Positions 1 to 9,570 of a stretch of 64,000 nucleotides of DNA are shown here, piece after piece. Source of the stretch: Hevea brasiliensis (lineage: Eukaryota; Streptophyta; Magnoliopsida; Malpighiales; Euphorbiaceae). Each line of letters begins with the position of its first letter. Position 1 is the first letter of the stretch. The notes below the pieces were generated by a model. That model was not told the origin of the DNA. It did not search any database and saw nothing but the letters and a program-made list of their open reading frames with translations. The translations under genes were made by a program, and so were the position numbers. The DNA lies in contig NC_079510.1 of assembly GCF_030052815.1 (NCBI RefSeq), positions 28,845,823 to 28,909,822 on the forward strand, given 5' to 3'.

Positions 1-602
1 AAAATCTTCCAAACAAATGATTAAGTTGGAAATGCTATAATTAAAGTAATTATAACATAAGCCCTCCATTGGGGCAATTATTTTAAGAAATTTTAAATAG
101 TTGCATGAGATGCAATTAATTTAAGAGATTTTCTTAAGAATAATTGTTAAGCATGAGATGTTGTAAATATGTAAATGGTTTGGTGGCCAATATTGGATGT
201 ACCTGAGGACATTAAAATTATTTGCATAATTACTGGCTCAATGGGATCAACTTAACTAATGCAAGATAAGTCAATAATGGATATACCTGAGATTATGAGC
301 ATTAGGGGCTAGGTAAAGGATTGAACCTCACATGAGATGTGATGGGCAAGGAGTTGCTCACTTATAGTTTATTGTAATTCCAATAACGGATGTACCTGAG
401 GATGATCAATAGAATTATAAGAATTCAATCACCCACTAAAAATCCATCCAACTAGGATTTCCGTTTTCTACTTTGGAAGTGTAGGATTCGCTAAGTTAGT
501 GGGAGGACCAATTTGATTAAAAGACCATAATCATATTTGGTTAATTACATGATACATTTACTAATTAATCTGGTTATTTCTGTAATTAATTTTCTGATAA
601 TA
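1..602 (+). other. 5' untranslated leader of copia-1
   Basis: This non-coding stretch precedes the gag ATG at 603. It aligns by eye with the leaders of copia-2 (38640-39282) and copia-3 (46244-46850, reverse). An imperfect ~22-base motif resembling CAATAATGGATGTACCTGAG occurs three times, near 188, 272 and 381. The same three-motif arrangement is seen in the other two copies. Confidence 0.7.
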
Positions 603-1458
603 ATGAGCACAGAACAACTACCACCATCCCATATCCTTGCAAGCATACTTGATCGCAATAGGTTGACAGGACCTAATCTGTCTGATTGGCTAAGAAATTT
701 GAAACTTGTCTTGAACCTTGAACATATAGGATATGTTCTAGATTCAAATGTTCCTGGTCCCTTACCTCCAGAGGCCACACAAGAGGAACATGAAACTTTG
801 GACAAGTGGAAGGAGCATGTTATGAGAGCTAAGTGTTACATGTTTGCTTCCATGAGTAATGAGTTACAGAAGCAACATGAGAACATGCAGAGTGTGAGTG
901 AGATCCTCCTTCACCTACAAGAGTTGTAAGGTGAGCACAGTAGCAATGCTAGGTATGAGATATCTAGGCAGCTGTTCCGCATGAGGATGTCTAAGGGACA
1001 GAATGTTGGGGATCATGTCCACAAGATGATTCGGCTGATTGAGCAGTTGGAACATCTTGACTTCAACATGGATTTCCAACTACAGACGGATTTGATCCTT
1101 CAGTCCCTTCCTGAGTCTTTTGGGAATTTTGTGACAAATTTCCATATGACTAAACAGGAATGCACCTTAGCTGGTTTACTCAACATGCTGGTTATTGCCC
1201 AAAAGAATATGCCAGGCAATAAAGGAAAAGAGGTAGCTTTGGTTGCATTTTCTTCTGCTGGAAAGTCCAACAAGAAGAAGGGCAATAAGAAAAAGAAACC
1301 TCAGATTCCTGGTCCTTCCAAGAAAATAGCTAAACAGAAAAGGAAGACTAAAGCTGATAAAGGCAAAGGAAAGTGTCTCCACTGCCAACAGGAAAGTGTT
1401 TCCATTGCCAATAGGAAAGTGTTTCCATTGCCAGTAAGAAAGTGTTTCCACTGGCCAG
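603..1458 (+). pseudogene. gag: gag of copia-1 (UBN2-type), with stop and disrupted zinc knuckle
   Basis: The product would be the copia Gag (nucleocapsid) part of the polyprotein, which packages element RNA in virus-like particles. Translation from the ATG at 603 gives MSTEQLPPSHILASILD and a typical copia Gag with the LVLNLEHIGYVLD region, then a TAA at 927-929 where the homologous copies read LQELYGEH. The same frame resumes and runs through 981-1450 with a lysine-rich tail (KKKGNKKKKPQ). The CCHC knuckle expected at the end is ruined: only CLHC is recognisable, followed by three further partial copies of the same DNA. The start was chosen because the other copies begin with the same MS(T/I) residues after equivalent leaders. 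Confidence 0.85.
1367..1458 (+). repeat. 23-24 bp tandem repeat inside the zinc-knuckle codons
   Basis: Four units start at 1367, 1390, 1413 and 1437, each resembling AGGAAAGTGTTTCCATTGCC. The unit is the coding DNA of the KCFHC half of the knuckle. Because 23 is not a multiple of three, successive units are read in different frames (CLHCQQ, then VSIANRKVFPL). The last unit joins directly to CCAGAGTATAG and loses the HWKRNC half. Confidence 0.85.
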
Positions 1459-2397
1459 AGTATAGCAATCTAAATGAATGCAATGCCATGGTGAAAACCA
1501 ACTCAAGTTCAAAATATATTTGGCACTTAAGGTTATGTCATGTTGTAGAAGATAGGATTGCAAAAACTGGAGAAAATGGGGATTCTATCCTCATTGGGCT
1601 CTGAGCCTACTCCAATTTATGAATCTTGCCTTCAGGGCAAAATGACTAGATCACCCTTTGTTGGATAAGGGCTAAGAGCTGAAAATATTTTGGAACTAAT
1701 ACATAGTGATGTATGTGGTCCGTTTAAAGAAATGGCTAGAGGGGGTTTTCATTATTTTATTACCTTTACTGATGATAAATCAAGGTTTGGGTATTTATAT
1801 TTGATGAAATACAAACATGAATCCTTTGAAAAGTTTAAGGAATTTAAATCTGAAGTAGAAAATCAAACAGGAAAGAGTATTAAAGCTCTTCGATCAGATC
1901 GTGGAGGTGAATATTTGAGTACTGAATTTGATGAATACTTGAGAGAGCATGGCATTGTTTCTCATCTGACTCCTCCAGGAATGCCACAGTTAAATGGTGT
2001 ATCTGAAAGGAGAAATCGTACCCTATTGGATATGGTACGTAGTATGATGAGCTATACTGATATGCCAATCTCCTTTTGGGGATTTGCATTAGAATCAGCT
2101 TTGTATATTCTGAATAGGATTCCATCAAAATCAGTTTCTTCCACACCTTATGAGATATGGCATGGAAGAAAACCAAGTCTTAAGCAAGTTAAGATTTGGG
2201 GTTGTCCGACTTATATTAAAAAGTCGAACAACGATAAATTGGAGACCGGATCGAGAAGAGGTCGATTTGTTGGATATCCAAAAGATAGTTTTGGATATTA
2301 TTTTTATTTGCCTACTTCACAAAAGGTTGTGATAAGTAGAGATGCCACATTTCTTGAACAACGTTTGTTCAAGAAGGAGGCAAAAGAAGGCAAATAG
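1459..2397 (+). pseudogene. pol (IN): pre-integrase and integrase of copia-1
   Basis: Integrase inserts the cDNA into the host chromosome. The pre-integrase HHCC-like segment is seen around 1519-1560 (YIWHLRLCHVVEDRIAK; the usual G of RLGH is C), followed by a frameshift near 1565 and a TAA at 1666-1668. A clean 235-codon stretch follows from 1690 to 2397. It contains all three catalytic acidic residues in context: D in HSDVCGP, D in RSDRGGEY, and E in NGVSERRNR, then the conserved RIPSKSV and KIWGC segments. No protease lies between gag and this region: the sequence goes straight from the knuckle to ECNAMVKTNSS. Translated separately the IN core looks intact, but upstream breaks prevent expression as a polyprotein. 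Confidence 0.85.
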
Positions 2398-4150
2398 AGT
2401 TAGAATTGGAGAATTCGACCAACCAATGGTCGGATGGATATAGATCCATCTAGTCAACCTATACCCATTGATGAAACATCTACAATTTGTTCCTCGTAGA
2501 ACAACCGAGGTATCTCACCCACCGGTGAGATATGGTTTTCTTCATGAAGAAGAACAAGAGTTGTCTACTCATGAAGAAGTAGATCATGGAGATGATCCAC
2601 TTACCTATGAAGAAGCTATATCGATATAGACTCTTCAAAATGGATTGATGCTATGAAATCCGAGATTGATTCCATGTATAAGAATCAAGTTTGGGATCTT
2701 GTTGACCCACTGAAGGTATTGTACCTATAGGGAACAAATGGGTTTTCAAGAAGAAAATTGGTTCGATGGAAAGGTAGAGACCTATAAGGCAAGGCTAGTA
2801 GCGAAAGGGTTTCGCCAAAGGCATGGAATAGACTATGAGGAGACTTTCTGCTTTGTTGCCATGCTTAAATCAATTAGGATTTTATTAGCAATAGTGCATA
2901 CTATGATTATGAGATTTGGCGGATGGATGTCAAAGCGACCTTTCTCAATGGATACATTGAAGAAAACATTTTCATGGAACAACCTAAGGGATTTGAATCC
3001 CAAGATGGTTCCAAGGTATGCAAGCTAAAGCGATCCATTTATGGGTTGAAACAAGCTTGAGGAGTTGGAACATCCGTTTTGATGAAGCCATTAAATCTTT
3101 TGGTTTTATCAAAAATGAGGATGAGCCATGTGTATATAAGAAGGTTAGTGACAGCTATCACTTTCCTTGTCTTATATGTGGATGACATCTTGTTGATGGG
3201 TAATGATACGGTATGTTGACGACTATAAAGGTATAGTTGACAAATACATTCTACATGAAAGACTTAGGGGAGGCAACCTATATTCTTGGGATTTGCAGAT
3301 ATAGAGATAAAGCAAAAAAATTAATTGGTTTATCCCAAAGTCTATACTTGGAAAAAGGTGTTAAAGAGGTTTAACATGCTTGATTCCAAGAGAGGATTGT
3401 TACCAGTGAGACATGGTATCCACCTTTCTAAAGAGATGTCTCCGAAGACACGAAGAAAGAGATAAGATGGCCAGATTCCATATGCTTGGCTATTGGAAGT
3501 TTAATGTATGCAATGTTGTGTACTAGGCGGATATCGCATATCTTTGTTAGTTTGACTAGCGGTATCAATCCAATCGAGTTTGGAACATGGATAGTATCAA
3601 GAATATCCTTAAGTACTTGAGAAGAACTAAGGATTTATTCTTGATTTATGGAGGTGGAGACTTGCAATTGGATGGTTATCGATTACGATTTCCAATCGGA
3701 TATTGATGATAGAAAGTCTACCTCTGGATATGTGTTCATTTGTAATGGAGGTGCGATCGGTTGGAAGAGTTCCAAGCGAGCACATTTGTAGATTCCACTC
3801 ATCGAAATTTGAGTATATTCTTTGCATCATATCTTTGCAAAGGAAGTCATTTGGATAAAGAAGTTCGTGTGAGAACTTACAGTAGTTCCTTCCATTGAGT
3901 CGGCGGTTCCATTACCTTTGTGACAACAATGGAGCGATCATCTGAGCTAAGGAACTAAGGTCTCACCCAAAATCCAAACACATAGAAAGGCACTACCACA
4001 TTATCGGATATATAGTTGGGCAAGCGATATAGCCATGCAGAAAAATAACATCAGTGAAAAAACCGGTGATCCATTCACTAAGCCTTTGTCACAAGCTCGA
4101 TTAGTGACATCTTGAGAAGATGGGTCTAAAATATTGTAATGAATGGCTCT
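2398..4150 (+). pseudogene. pol (RT-RH): RT and RNase H of copia-1, multiply frameshifted
   Basis: This is the remnant of reverse transcriptase and RNase H. Recognisable pieces in different frames include MKSEIDSMYKNQVWDL near 2652, [21 protein letters not shown] near 2788, an intact YVDD motif at 3175-3186, KRGLLPVRHGIHLSKEMSP near 3390, and the RNase H RKSTSGYVFICNGG near 3713. Many frameshifts and stops separate them. The 3' end leads into the purine-rich tract just before the LTR at 4167. Decay is heavier here than in integrase of the same copy. Confidence 0.85.
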
Positions 4151-4166
4151 AGTGCTAGTGGGAGAT

Positions 4167-6258
4167 TGTTAGTAGTATGCCCTAGAGCATATCATTTAGT
4201 ATGTATCTAGTACATAATATTATTAATAAAAGGCATTTCCACTTTTCCGTTTAAATAATATATTTATGTGTAATAGAAAAGGTCCATTGATATTTTGTTA
4301 GAAATATTATTCTTAAGTTGTTAAGATTATGAGTGACACTATTTCTAGCACAAAGTATCATAACTAGGTTCACAATCGAGGATACTTCATAATAAGGACA
4401 TGACTTATCCGTAAAGATTGTATTCATGTTTGTTCCCAAGTTATTTATATGAGATATAAATAAGATGGAATGGTGAGTCTCATGCCATATAACAAACATG
4501 ATAGGCACTTATAAATGATAAGTAGGCGAACCGGTGACACTTATGACAAGCACATGGAGTTTACTCTTGTCAATGTTTTGTCATAAATCATATCGTGCAT
4601 ATAATCTTTAGACTGAGATAGCACAGTTATCTTGTATATAGGTAGTTTGAGTTTGATCGCTTTCATACTTGTACTATGTATGGGTATATGGGCATGTGTT
4701 GGCTCCTACTAGTTATATATGGAGGTAGGTGTTGATCAAGATGGAATCTGTTCCTCTAAGTAAATAGAGATAAAATCCTATGTTCATTTAATTGTTCTTG
4801 ATGTTTCAAGTTCTGGCAGACAGATAGATTTATTCGAAAGAGTTTACGATGAGAAAATCTTTTAATCAAGAACTGGAATTAAAAGAGAACATAATATTCA
4901 TAGCAAATGGAGTTTGACATAAACCATGACTCGGCTTGAGTTGGGATTTTGTAAGAGAGATTCTAGTGCATGGTAACATATGATTATAGGTTCATTTAAG
5001 GTAAATCTTATTACTAATTGGGTGGCCATGGCATGCTATGCTAGGTGTTAACCATGGTCTATGAGGTTCATAAAATGATTTAGAGAAATCATTTATGGTA
5101 AGAAAGAGTTCTGATGATATTAAGAGTTGATATCATGTCTCATTGCCAATTAGTGATGAGCCTAGTAAGTCACACACATACACAAGTTATCACCTATTTA
5201 AATATGATTTAATTAATTAATTAAAGAGTTTAATTGATTAATTAAATAGATTTGGTTTGCAATAAAATTGCAAAGTCCCTAGCATGACTTGAAACCAAAT
5301 CTAGATTATTGGATGTGTAGTATAAATTAAATTTATATTTAAAGTGTTTAAATATGAATTTAATTGATGAGAAATTAATTAATAGAGATTAATTAATTAA
5401 TTTATATTTGATATAAATTAATTAGAAGAAGAAAATAATTATTTTGGGTTAAGAACTCAAAATTAATAAAAATGTGAATTTTTGTCATTTTGCAGTGTTA
5501 CACGTGGCACCATGAGATGGTGACACATGGCATAACACATAAGCTTGCCAAATATTTTTAATCATGTAAGATGATTAAAATCAAGATTAAATATAGGTTT
5601 GACACTTGGCACAATGTGATTGGGTCACTTAAACCTAGAGCTAATCAAAAGGTGACATGTGGCTAGGGTTTAATGTGTTAACCTAGCTATTTAAGTGGGG
5701 TTATGAAAAGAAAACACAACCAGCAGCCTCTCCTCTCATATGTCACGCCACTTTGAGCCTCTCCAGCTATTTCTCTTCATCTCTCATCAATTCAAAGAGA
5801 TTAGCCATCAATCTCTTGAATTAAGAACACTAGAAATTGTTTCTAGTGTCCTGTTTACATCTCTAATCTCTTAAAAGGTAGAACTTGAATTTCTAATTAA
5901 TAGAAAAGGCTTTAGAAGCTGTTCAAGGGCTGCCATAGGTGTTCTTGGTGTGGACAAGCTAGAGGGACAACATCTGGTGTCCTGAAGACGAATCTCAAAG
6001 GCGCAGACATGCTGCAGCACATCAAGAGGTTAGTGTAATCGTTCTTGATTTAATCTGGGGTTCTAAAATTAATCTGATTAATTTTAAAATCTTAAATGGC
6101 AAATACAGATCCAAAAACATATTAAAAGAGTTTTAATATGTTGTTTATCATTGAAATCAAATAGATAAAAATAAATCTTGCATGGTGCATGTGACCCTAG
6201 GTGAAAATTTTTGAATTCAATGGTATAATCTTGTGTTTTTCACGCTTCCGCTCCTTCA
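4167..6258 (+). repeat. 3' LTR of copia-1 (2092 bp)
   Basis: The LTR starts TGTTAGTAGTATGCCC at 4167 and ends GCTTCCGCTCCTTCA at 6258, giving the usual TG...CA termini. It aligns along its length with the two copia-3 LTRs and the solo LTR at 61230-63342 (reverse). The short ORF antisense at 4251-4508 is LTR sequence repeated in those LTRs, not a gene. Confidence 0.9.
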
Positions 6259-6646
6259 TTTACTAGATATGATGTACTGCCGATCTCTAGAGATAGCCCA
6301 TATGATGTAATCTGACTTTTAATGTAATCCGATCTCTAGAGATCGCCCAAATGATGTAATCTGACCTTTTGGAAATAAAATTTTATTTTGACAATTATCA
6401 TTTTGTTATTATTACATTGATTATTTTCCGATCTCTGATGTGTTTATCCGATCCGGTTCCTAACTGAACAGCCCTTAATCGATCCATAATTCCAAACATC
6501 CGCCTTAATTCACCGATCTTTAACTAGCCGATCTCTCCTTATTATGGAATTTCTGGAATATTCGTGAGACGTGTCAGAAAAAGCTGGCGAATCCCGCTAA
6601 CCGATGCGCCGCTTGGGACACCGTGAGCATTAAATGCTCAGACTAG

Positions 6647-6655
6647 TATAAATAG
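6647..6655 (+). promoter_or_regulatory. candidate TATA box TATAAATAG
   Basis: TATAAATAG lies about 155 bases upstream of the ATG at 6810, within a pyrimidine-rich 5' untranslated context (TTTTCAGCC..., CTTTCTTTC). The sequence and distance fit a plant core promoter for the ORF block downstream. No expression evidence is available. Confidence 0.45.
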
Positions 6656-6809
6656 ATGATGAGTCCGCCAGTTGTCCCCTTATGTCATTTTCAGCCTTTT
6701 GCGAGTGATTCCAAAATCCTCTCGTTTTTTCAAGTTCTTCCAACACCGATCACACTCCGGTAAGGGTTTTGATCTTTCTTTCAGTTTAAATTTTCTCTTT
6801 TCTTTGAAA

Positions 6810-7735
6810 ATGAGCGGCGCCGAAGGTCAGAGAGCGGCAAGCCCCCCTTCCGTTCAGATCTCGTGGTCGTCAGATGAAGTAGAAGCGGGCGACCTGAACC
6901 TCCTAGGACCTCCGTTCCAGCCCGTGGTCAAGCAGCACCCTCGAGGAAAACACATTCTTTAGGGAGAGAAAACCTCCCCATGGACGAGCTGCCATCAATC
7001 CTTCAAGAAATCGACCTGCAGTCGTTCAGCCAAGAGTATAACATTCAGCCCGATTCATACGAACTCATTAAGTGTCACAGCGATCTTCGAGCCGATCACT
7101 TCTTCGAAGAGAATGATATGATCATGGTATACGAAGAGCAATTAAAAGCCGGGCTGTGGTTCCCTCTTGACAACTTCTTCAAGGAAGTTCTAAAATTTCA
7201 CTAAGTGTGCATAGCCAAAGTTCACCCGAACTCATGACGGATCCTAGTAGCCTTCAGAGGCCTTTGCCGAGCCAAAGGACTCAGTCCTATAGCTAAGGTG
7301 TTCGCCGAACTACATAGGCTAACTCGTTGAAAGGATGACGAGTATTGGTTCTTTCAGGCAAAGCCACATTGTGGCCTTTTTACTGATCTGCCCTCCTCCC
7401 TGAAGAATTGGAAGAATCGCTTCTTTATTCTGAGGAGCAAAATTCCGAATGGCTTTGAGGGTTTCCCACATAGCTGGCTGCACCAGGGTCCCTTACTTCC
7501 GAAGCGCATCATCCTGAATAGGGAAGAAGGCCTAATGGTGATGGAACTGAAATATCAGACGGCCCGACAGAAGTTCTCTTATTTAGATGCAGTGACGGCC
7601 GAACTGCATCATTGGACAATGGAGTTGATTACTGGCGAAGAACGCGGGCTTCAGCTTTCTCACCTCGGCCTCGGTACTTTCTATATCTCTGATCTTTGGG
7701 CCTTAACGATCTCACTGACCTTTTCTTTGTGCAGG
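6810..7735 (+). pseudogene. Transposase_28-like (putative gypsy-type transposon domain) ORF, broken
   Basis: From the ATG at 6810 (MSGAEGQRAASPPSVQISWS) the frame stops at 6960-6962. A second frame from 6980 (MDELPSILQEIDLQSFSQEY) carries the diagnostic plant retroelement segment ADHFFEENDMIMVYEEQLKA then GLWFPLDNFFKEVLKF, interrupted by TAA at 7202-7204, TGA at 7235-7237 and TGA at 7328-7330. Beyond these the homology-like reading continues (VFAELHRL, DEYWFFQAKP, FTDLPSSLKNWKNRFFIL). A pyrimidine-rich run ending TTTGTGCAG at 7735 looks like a 3' splice site, so 7737-8621 could have been the second exon. The biochemical role of this domain is not established to my knowledge. At least three stops and one frameshift make this copy non-functional. 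Confidence 0.65.
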
Positions 7736-7736
7736 T

Positions 7737-8621
7737 ATGGCAAGTGGCGAGGCTTCCAAAGAGAGCCGGAAGCGGAAAAGAGAGGTCTTCCAGAAAGTGC
7801 GGGAGATGAAGCGGGCCGAGGCTCTTCAGACGCCCAGGCATGATCCCAGGGAAACGCAAGGAGGCTCGTCTCAACCCTCGGGACCGCCGATCCCTGACAT
7901 AGAAGTGGTCCGGTCTCCTCCTCGTCAAGAAGAGCCGCCACCACCCCCTCCAGTTGCTTTTAGTGCGGAAGGGGGTCCTTCCCAACCTACCTCGAGGACC
8001 CTCTCCCGTGGCGCTCAAGTACTGATCCATTCCCTAGAGAAGAATCGAACTATTCGGGAGAATCCTGGCTTGGCTGAGGTTTTAGGGGCCTCCATCTGCC
8101 TTCGGGAGGATCGGGATAGGCTAACCCCGAGCAATCTCGATGATATCCTGACCCAAACTATGAGCTTGAGCGTGGAGAGTTTGGTGAACCGACACATTGT
8201 CCGGGAGAAGGCTCACCGCTTGAGGCAGGAGGTCGAGAAGGTGGGTCAGGAAGCTGCTTCCCTCCGATCTCAACTTTCGTCCGCTCAAAACTACATATCT
8301 AAAATTGAGGGGCGGATGAAATTCTACGAGGATAAGCTGGCTGAGCAAGCTCATGTTCTTGAAGAGGCTCGGGCGCTCCGAGCCGCTGAAGTAGCTCGCC
8401 TCACTGAGGAGCTCGAAGCAAAAGAAGAAGAGGCAGTGACAAGGGAGGCCGGTGCTTATGTGAACGCTCATGGGGATCTCTTGGCCGAGCTCAGGAAGCG
8501 TTATCCCGAGGAGGACTTCTCCTGGATGGTGGACCTAGCTCCCCAAGATGAAGAGGATAGCAAGGAGGAGGCCGAAGGTGATAGAGGGGGTGAACAAAAT
8601 GTATCACCTCCAGCCGAATGA
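7737..8621 (+). CDS. retroelement coiled-coil protein, intact 294-codon ORF
   Basis: An uninterrupted ORF runs from MASGEASKESRKRKREVFQK to NVSPPAE and a TGA at 8619-8621. A basic N-terminus (residues about 8-28, RKRKREVFQKVREMKRAE) resembles a nuclear-localisation-type cluster. A proline-rich linker follows at about 40-75 (a run of eight prolines with one E between, PPPPPP). From about 150 to 240 heptad-like Leu/Ala/Glu spacing predicts a long coiled coil (LRQEVEKVGQEAASLRSQLS). The C-terminus is acidic (DEEDSKEEAEGDRGGE). Similar proteins accompany Transposase_28 domains in plant gypsy-type elements as a recalled association; no enzymatic motif is visible. It follows a probable splice acceptor, so the ATG at 7737 may be internal to a spliced product. 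It is the longest undamaged frame in the first 15 kb, unlike its decayed upstream partner. Confidence 0.55.
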   Translation: MASGEASKESRKRKREVFQKVREMKRAEALQTPRHDPRETQGGSSQPSGPPIPDIEVVRSPPRQEEPPPPPPVAFSAEGGPSQPTSRTLSRGAQVLIHSLEKNRTIRENPGLAEVLGASICLREDRDRLTPSNLDDILTQTMSLSVESLVNRHIVREKAHRLRQEVEKVGQEAASLRSQLSSAQNYISKIEGRMKFYEDKLAEQAHVLEEARALRAAEVARLTEELEAKEEEAVTREAGAYVNAHGDLLAELRKRYPEEDFSWMVDLAPQDEEDSKEEAEGDRGGEQNVSPPAE

Positions 8622-9190
8622 CTTGTATATATTTGAAATGAAATGAAATTCCTTTTTTTGTTCAATGATTGGATGAGATCGGAAAGTATCTAAGTTGCAT
8701 AGGCACTTGATTGTCTGAACATATTAGAACAACAACTAAAAGTGATTATTAATCTAAGTGTAAGAGGTCGGAAAACATTGTAAGCATGAGATCGGCTGAG
8801 AACAAACGCCAAACGGGACTTGATTAAAATTGGAAACTTGATTTGAACACTTAACATCGGAATCATCATTAAACCGGATTGGAACCTTAACTTAATCAGA
8901 CGATTATCCCTAAACTTTTAAAAGGGAGATCGGCAATAAGACTGGTGGCATGAAGACCTGACGTTGGTTTGGTTTCGTTAGACAAGAGATCGGAAATGTG
9001 ATTGACTGGCCAGGAGACTTGACAATTGTTTTGAGAGATCAGTGAGGCTTTGAGCGATATGGAGACTTGGCGTCGGTTTGATCTCTATGAAGAGAGATCA
9101 GAAATGAATTGAACGACATGTAGACTTAGCGTTGGAAATCGATTTCAAAGTCTATTGATTTCAGCGACCGACCAAAATATGGTGTCGACA
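8622..9190 (+). repeat. 3' region of the gypsy-type element with degenerate ~60-bp repeats
   Basis: Between 8928 and 9140 a GAGATCGG start and a GA(C/G)ACTTGGCGTTGG-like tail recur about four times at roughly 55-70 base spacing with heavy divergence. The region ends at the palindromic TGTCGACA, a plausible LTR terminus. No ORF is supported. Confidence 0.45.
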
Positions 9191-9570
9191 TCTGGGTTCT
9201 ATGATCTTCACAAAAGATGTAGCCCTATGTTTAAGCTTTTCATTGACATAAATTTTAGGTCATTTGAACCTGTTTTGAGTGAGTTATGGCCAAAATACTG
9301 ACTGCTGTTCATATGATTAAAAATCTGAGTTTGCAAAGTTGCAATTCCAGATTAGGTAAATTTTAAGGTCAGTTTCCAGATAGAATTTTGGCAACATTTC
9401 TACATGAAAGTTGGCATATTTTAGGTCTAGTTTTACCTCCAATTGGCCTCATACCAATTGGGGTCACACAAATTAGGTTATGGCTTAATTTATACACTAC
9501 CTTCATCAATCACACAACCTGCACACAAATTACACTTCCAATGTTTAATCCTCCTTCCCCCATAATACAA
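9191..9570 (-). repeat. remnant of a long gypsy LTR, first copy of a 380-bp duplicated segment
   Basis: From TCTGGGTTCTAT at 9191 to TACAA at 9570 this segment is nearly identical to 11681-12060; both spans are exactly 380 bases. In the second copy the segment lies in mid-LTR. Here it is cut on the left by the gypsy-type element and on the right it jumps to sequence typical of the 3' end of the same LTR family. Small ORFs in the two copies (9388-9594 and 11878-12108) simply reflect the repeat. Confidence 0.75.

Larger units (their letters stand above)
1..6258 (+). mobile_element. copia-1: Angela/BARE-1-like Ty1/copia element, 5' end outside window
   Basis: The order on the + strand is leader, gag, pre-integrase, integrase, RT and RNase H remnants, polypurine tract (agtgggagat), then a 3' LTR. 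Gag-integrase-RT order is diagnostic of Ty1/copia. The LTR begins TGTTAGTAGTATGCCCTAGA, which resembles the start of BARE-1/Angela LTRs; lineage is recalled, not searched. The 5' LTR and primer-binding site lie upstream of base 1, so no TSD can be tested; the right flank is TTTAC at 6259-6263. Homologous copies in this window are copia-2 (about 38.4-53.9 kb) and copia-3 (40676-49467). Gag has one nonsense codon and RT/RNase H is shattered, so the copy is dead. It sits inside the gypsy-type element that continues at 6259. Confidence 0.9.
6259..9190 (+). mobile_element. gypsy-type non-autonomous element fragment carrying Transposase_28-like ORFs
   Basis: The segment has a distinct, more GC-rich composition than its surroundings and is peppered with GATCGG/CCGATC motifs at both ends (6281-6540 and 8670-9140). 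It holds a promoter-like region, a broken ORF resembling the Pfam 'putative gypsy type transposon' domain, an intact coiled-coil ORF, and ends at GGTGTCGACA (9181-9190), where a long-LTR remnant starts. No RT, RNase H or integrase is present. The 5' end lies upstream of copia-1 and outside the window, so LTR structure and TSD cannot be verified. Family assignment is recalled and moderately secure. Confidence 0.65.

Noticed and set aside
4251..4508. 85-codon ORF recurring at 4251, 42454 and 49125, seemingly conserved
   Set aside because: It is in equivalent positions of Angela-like LTRs, and the differences are not biased to synonymous sites by eye; LTR conservation explains it.
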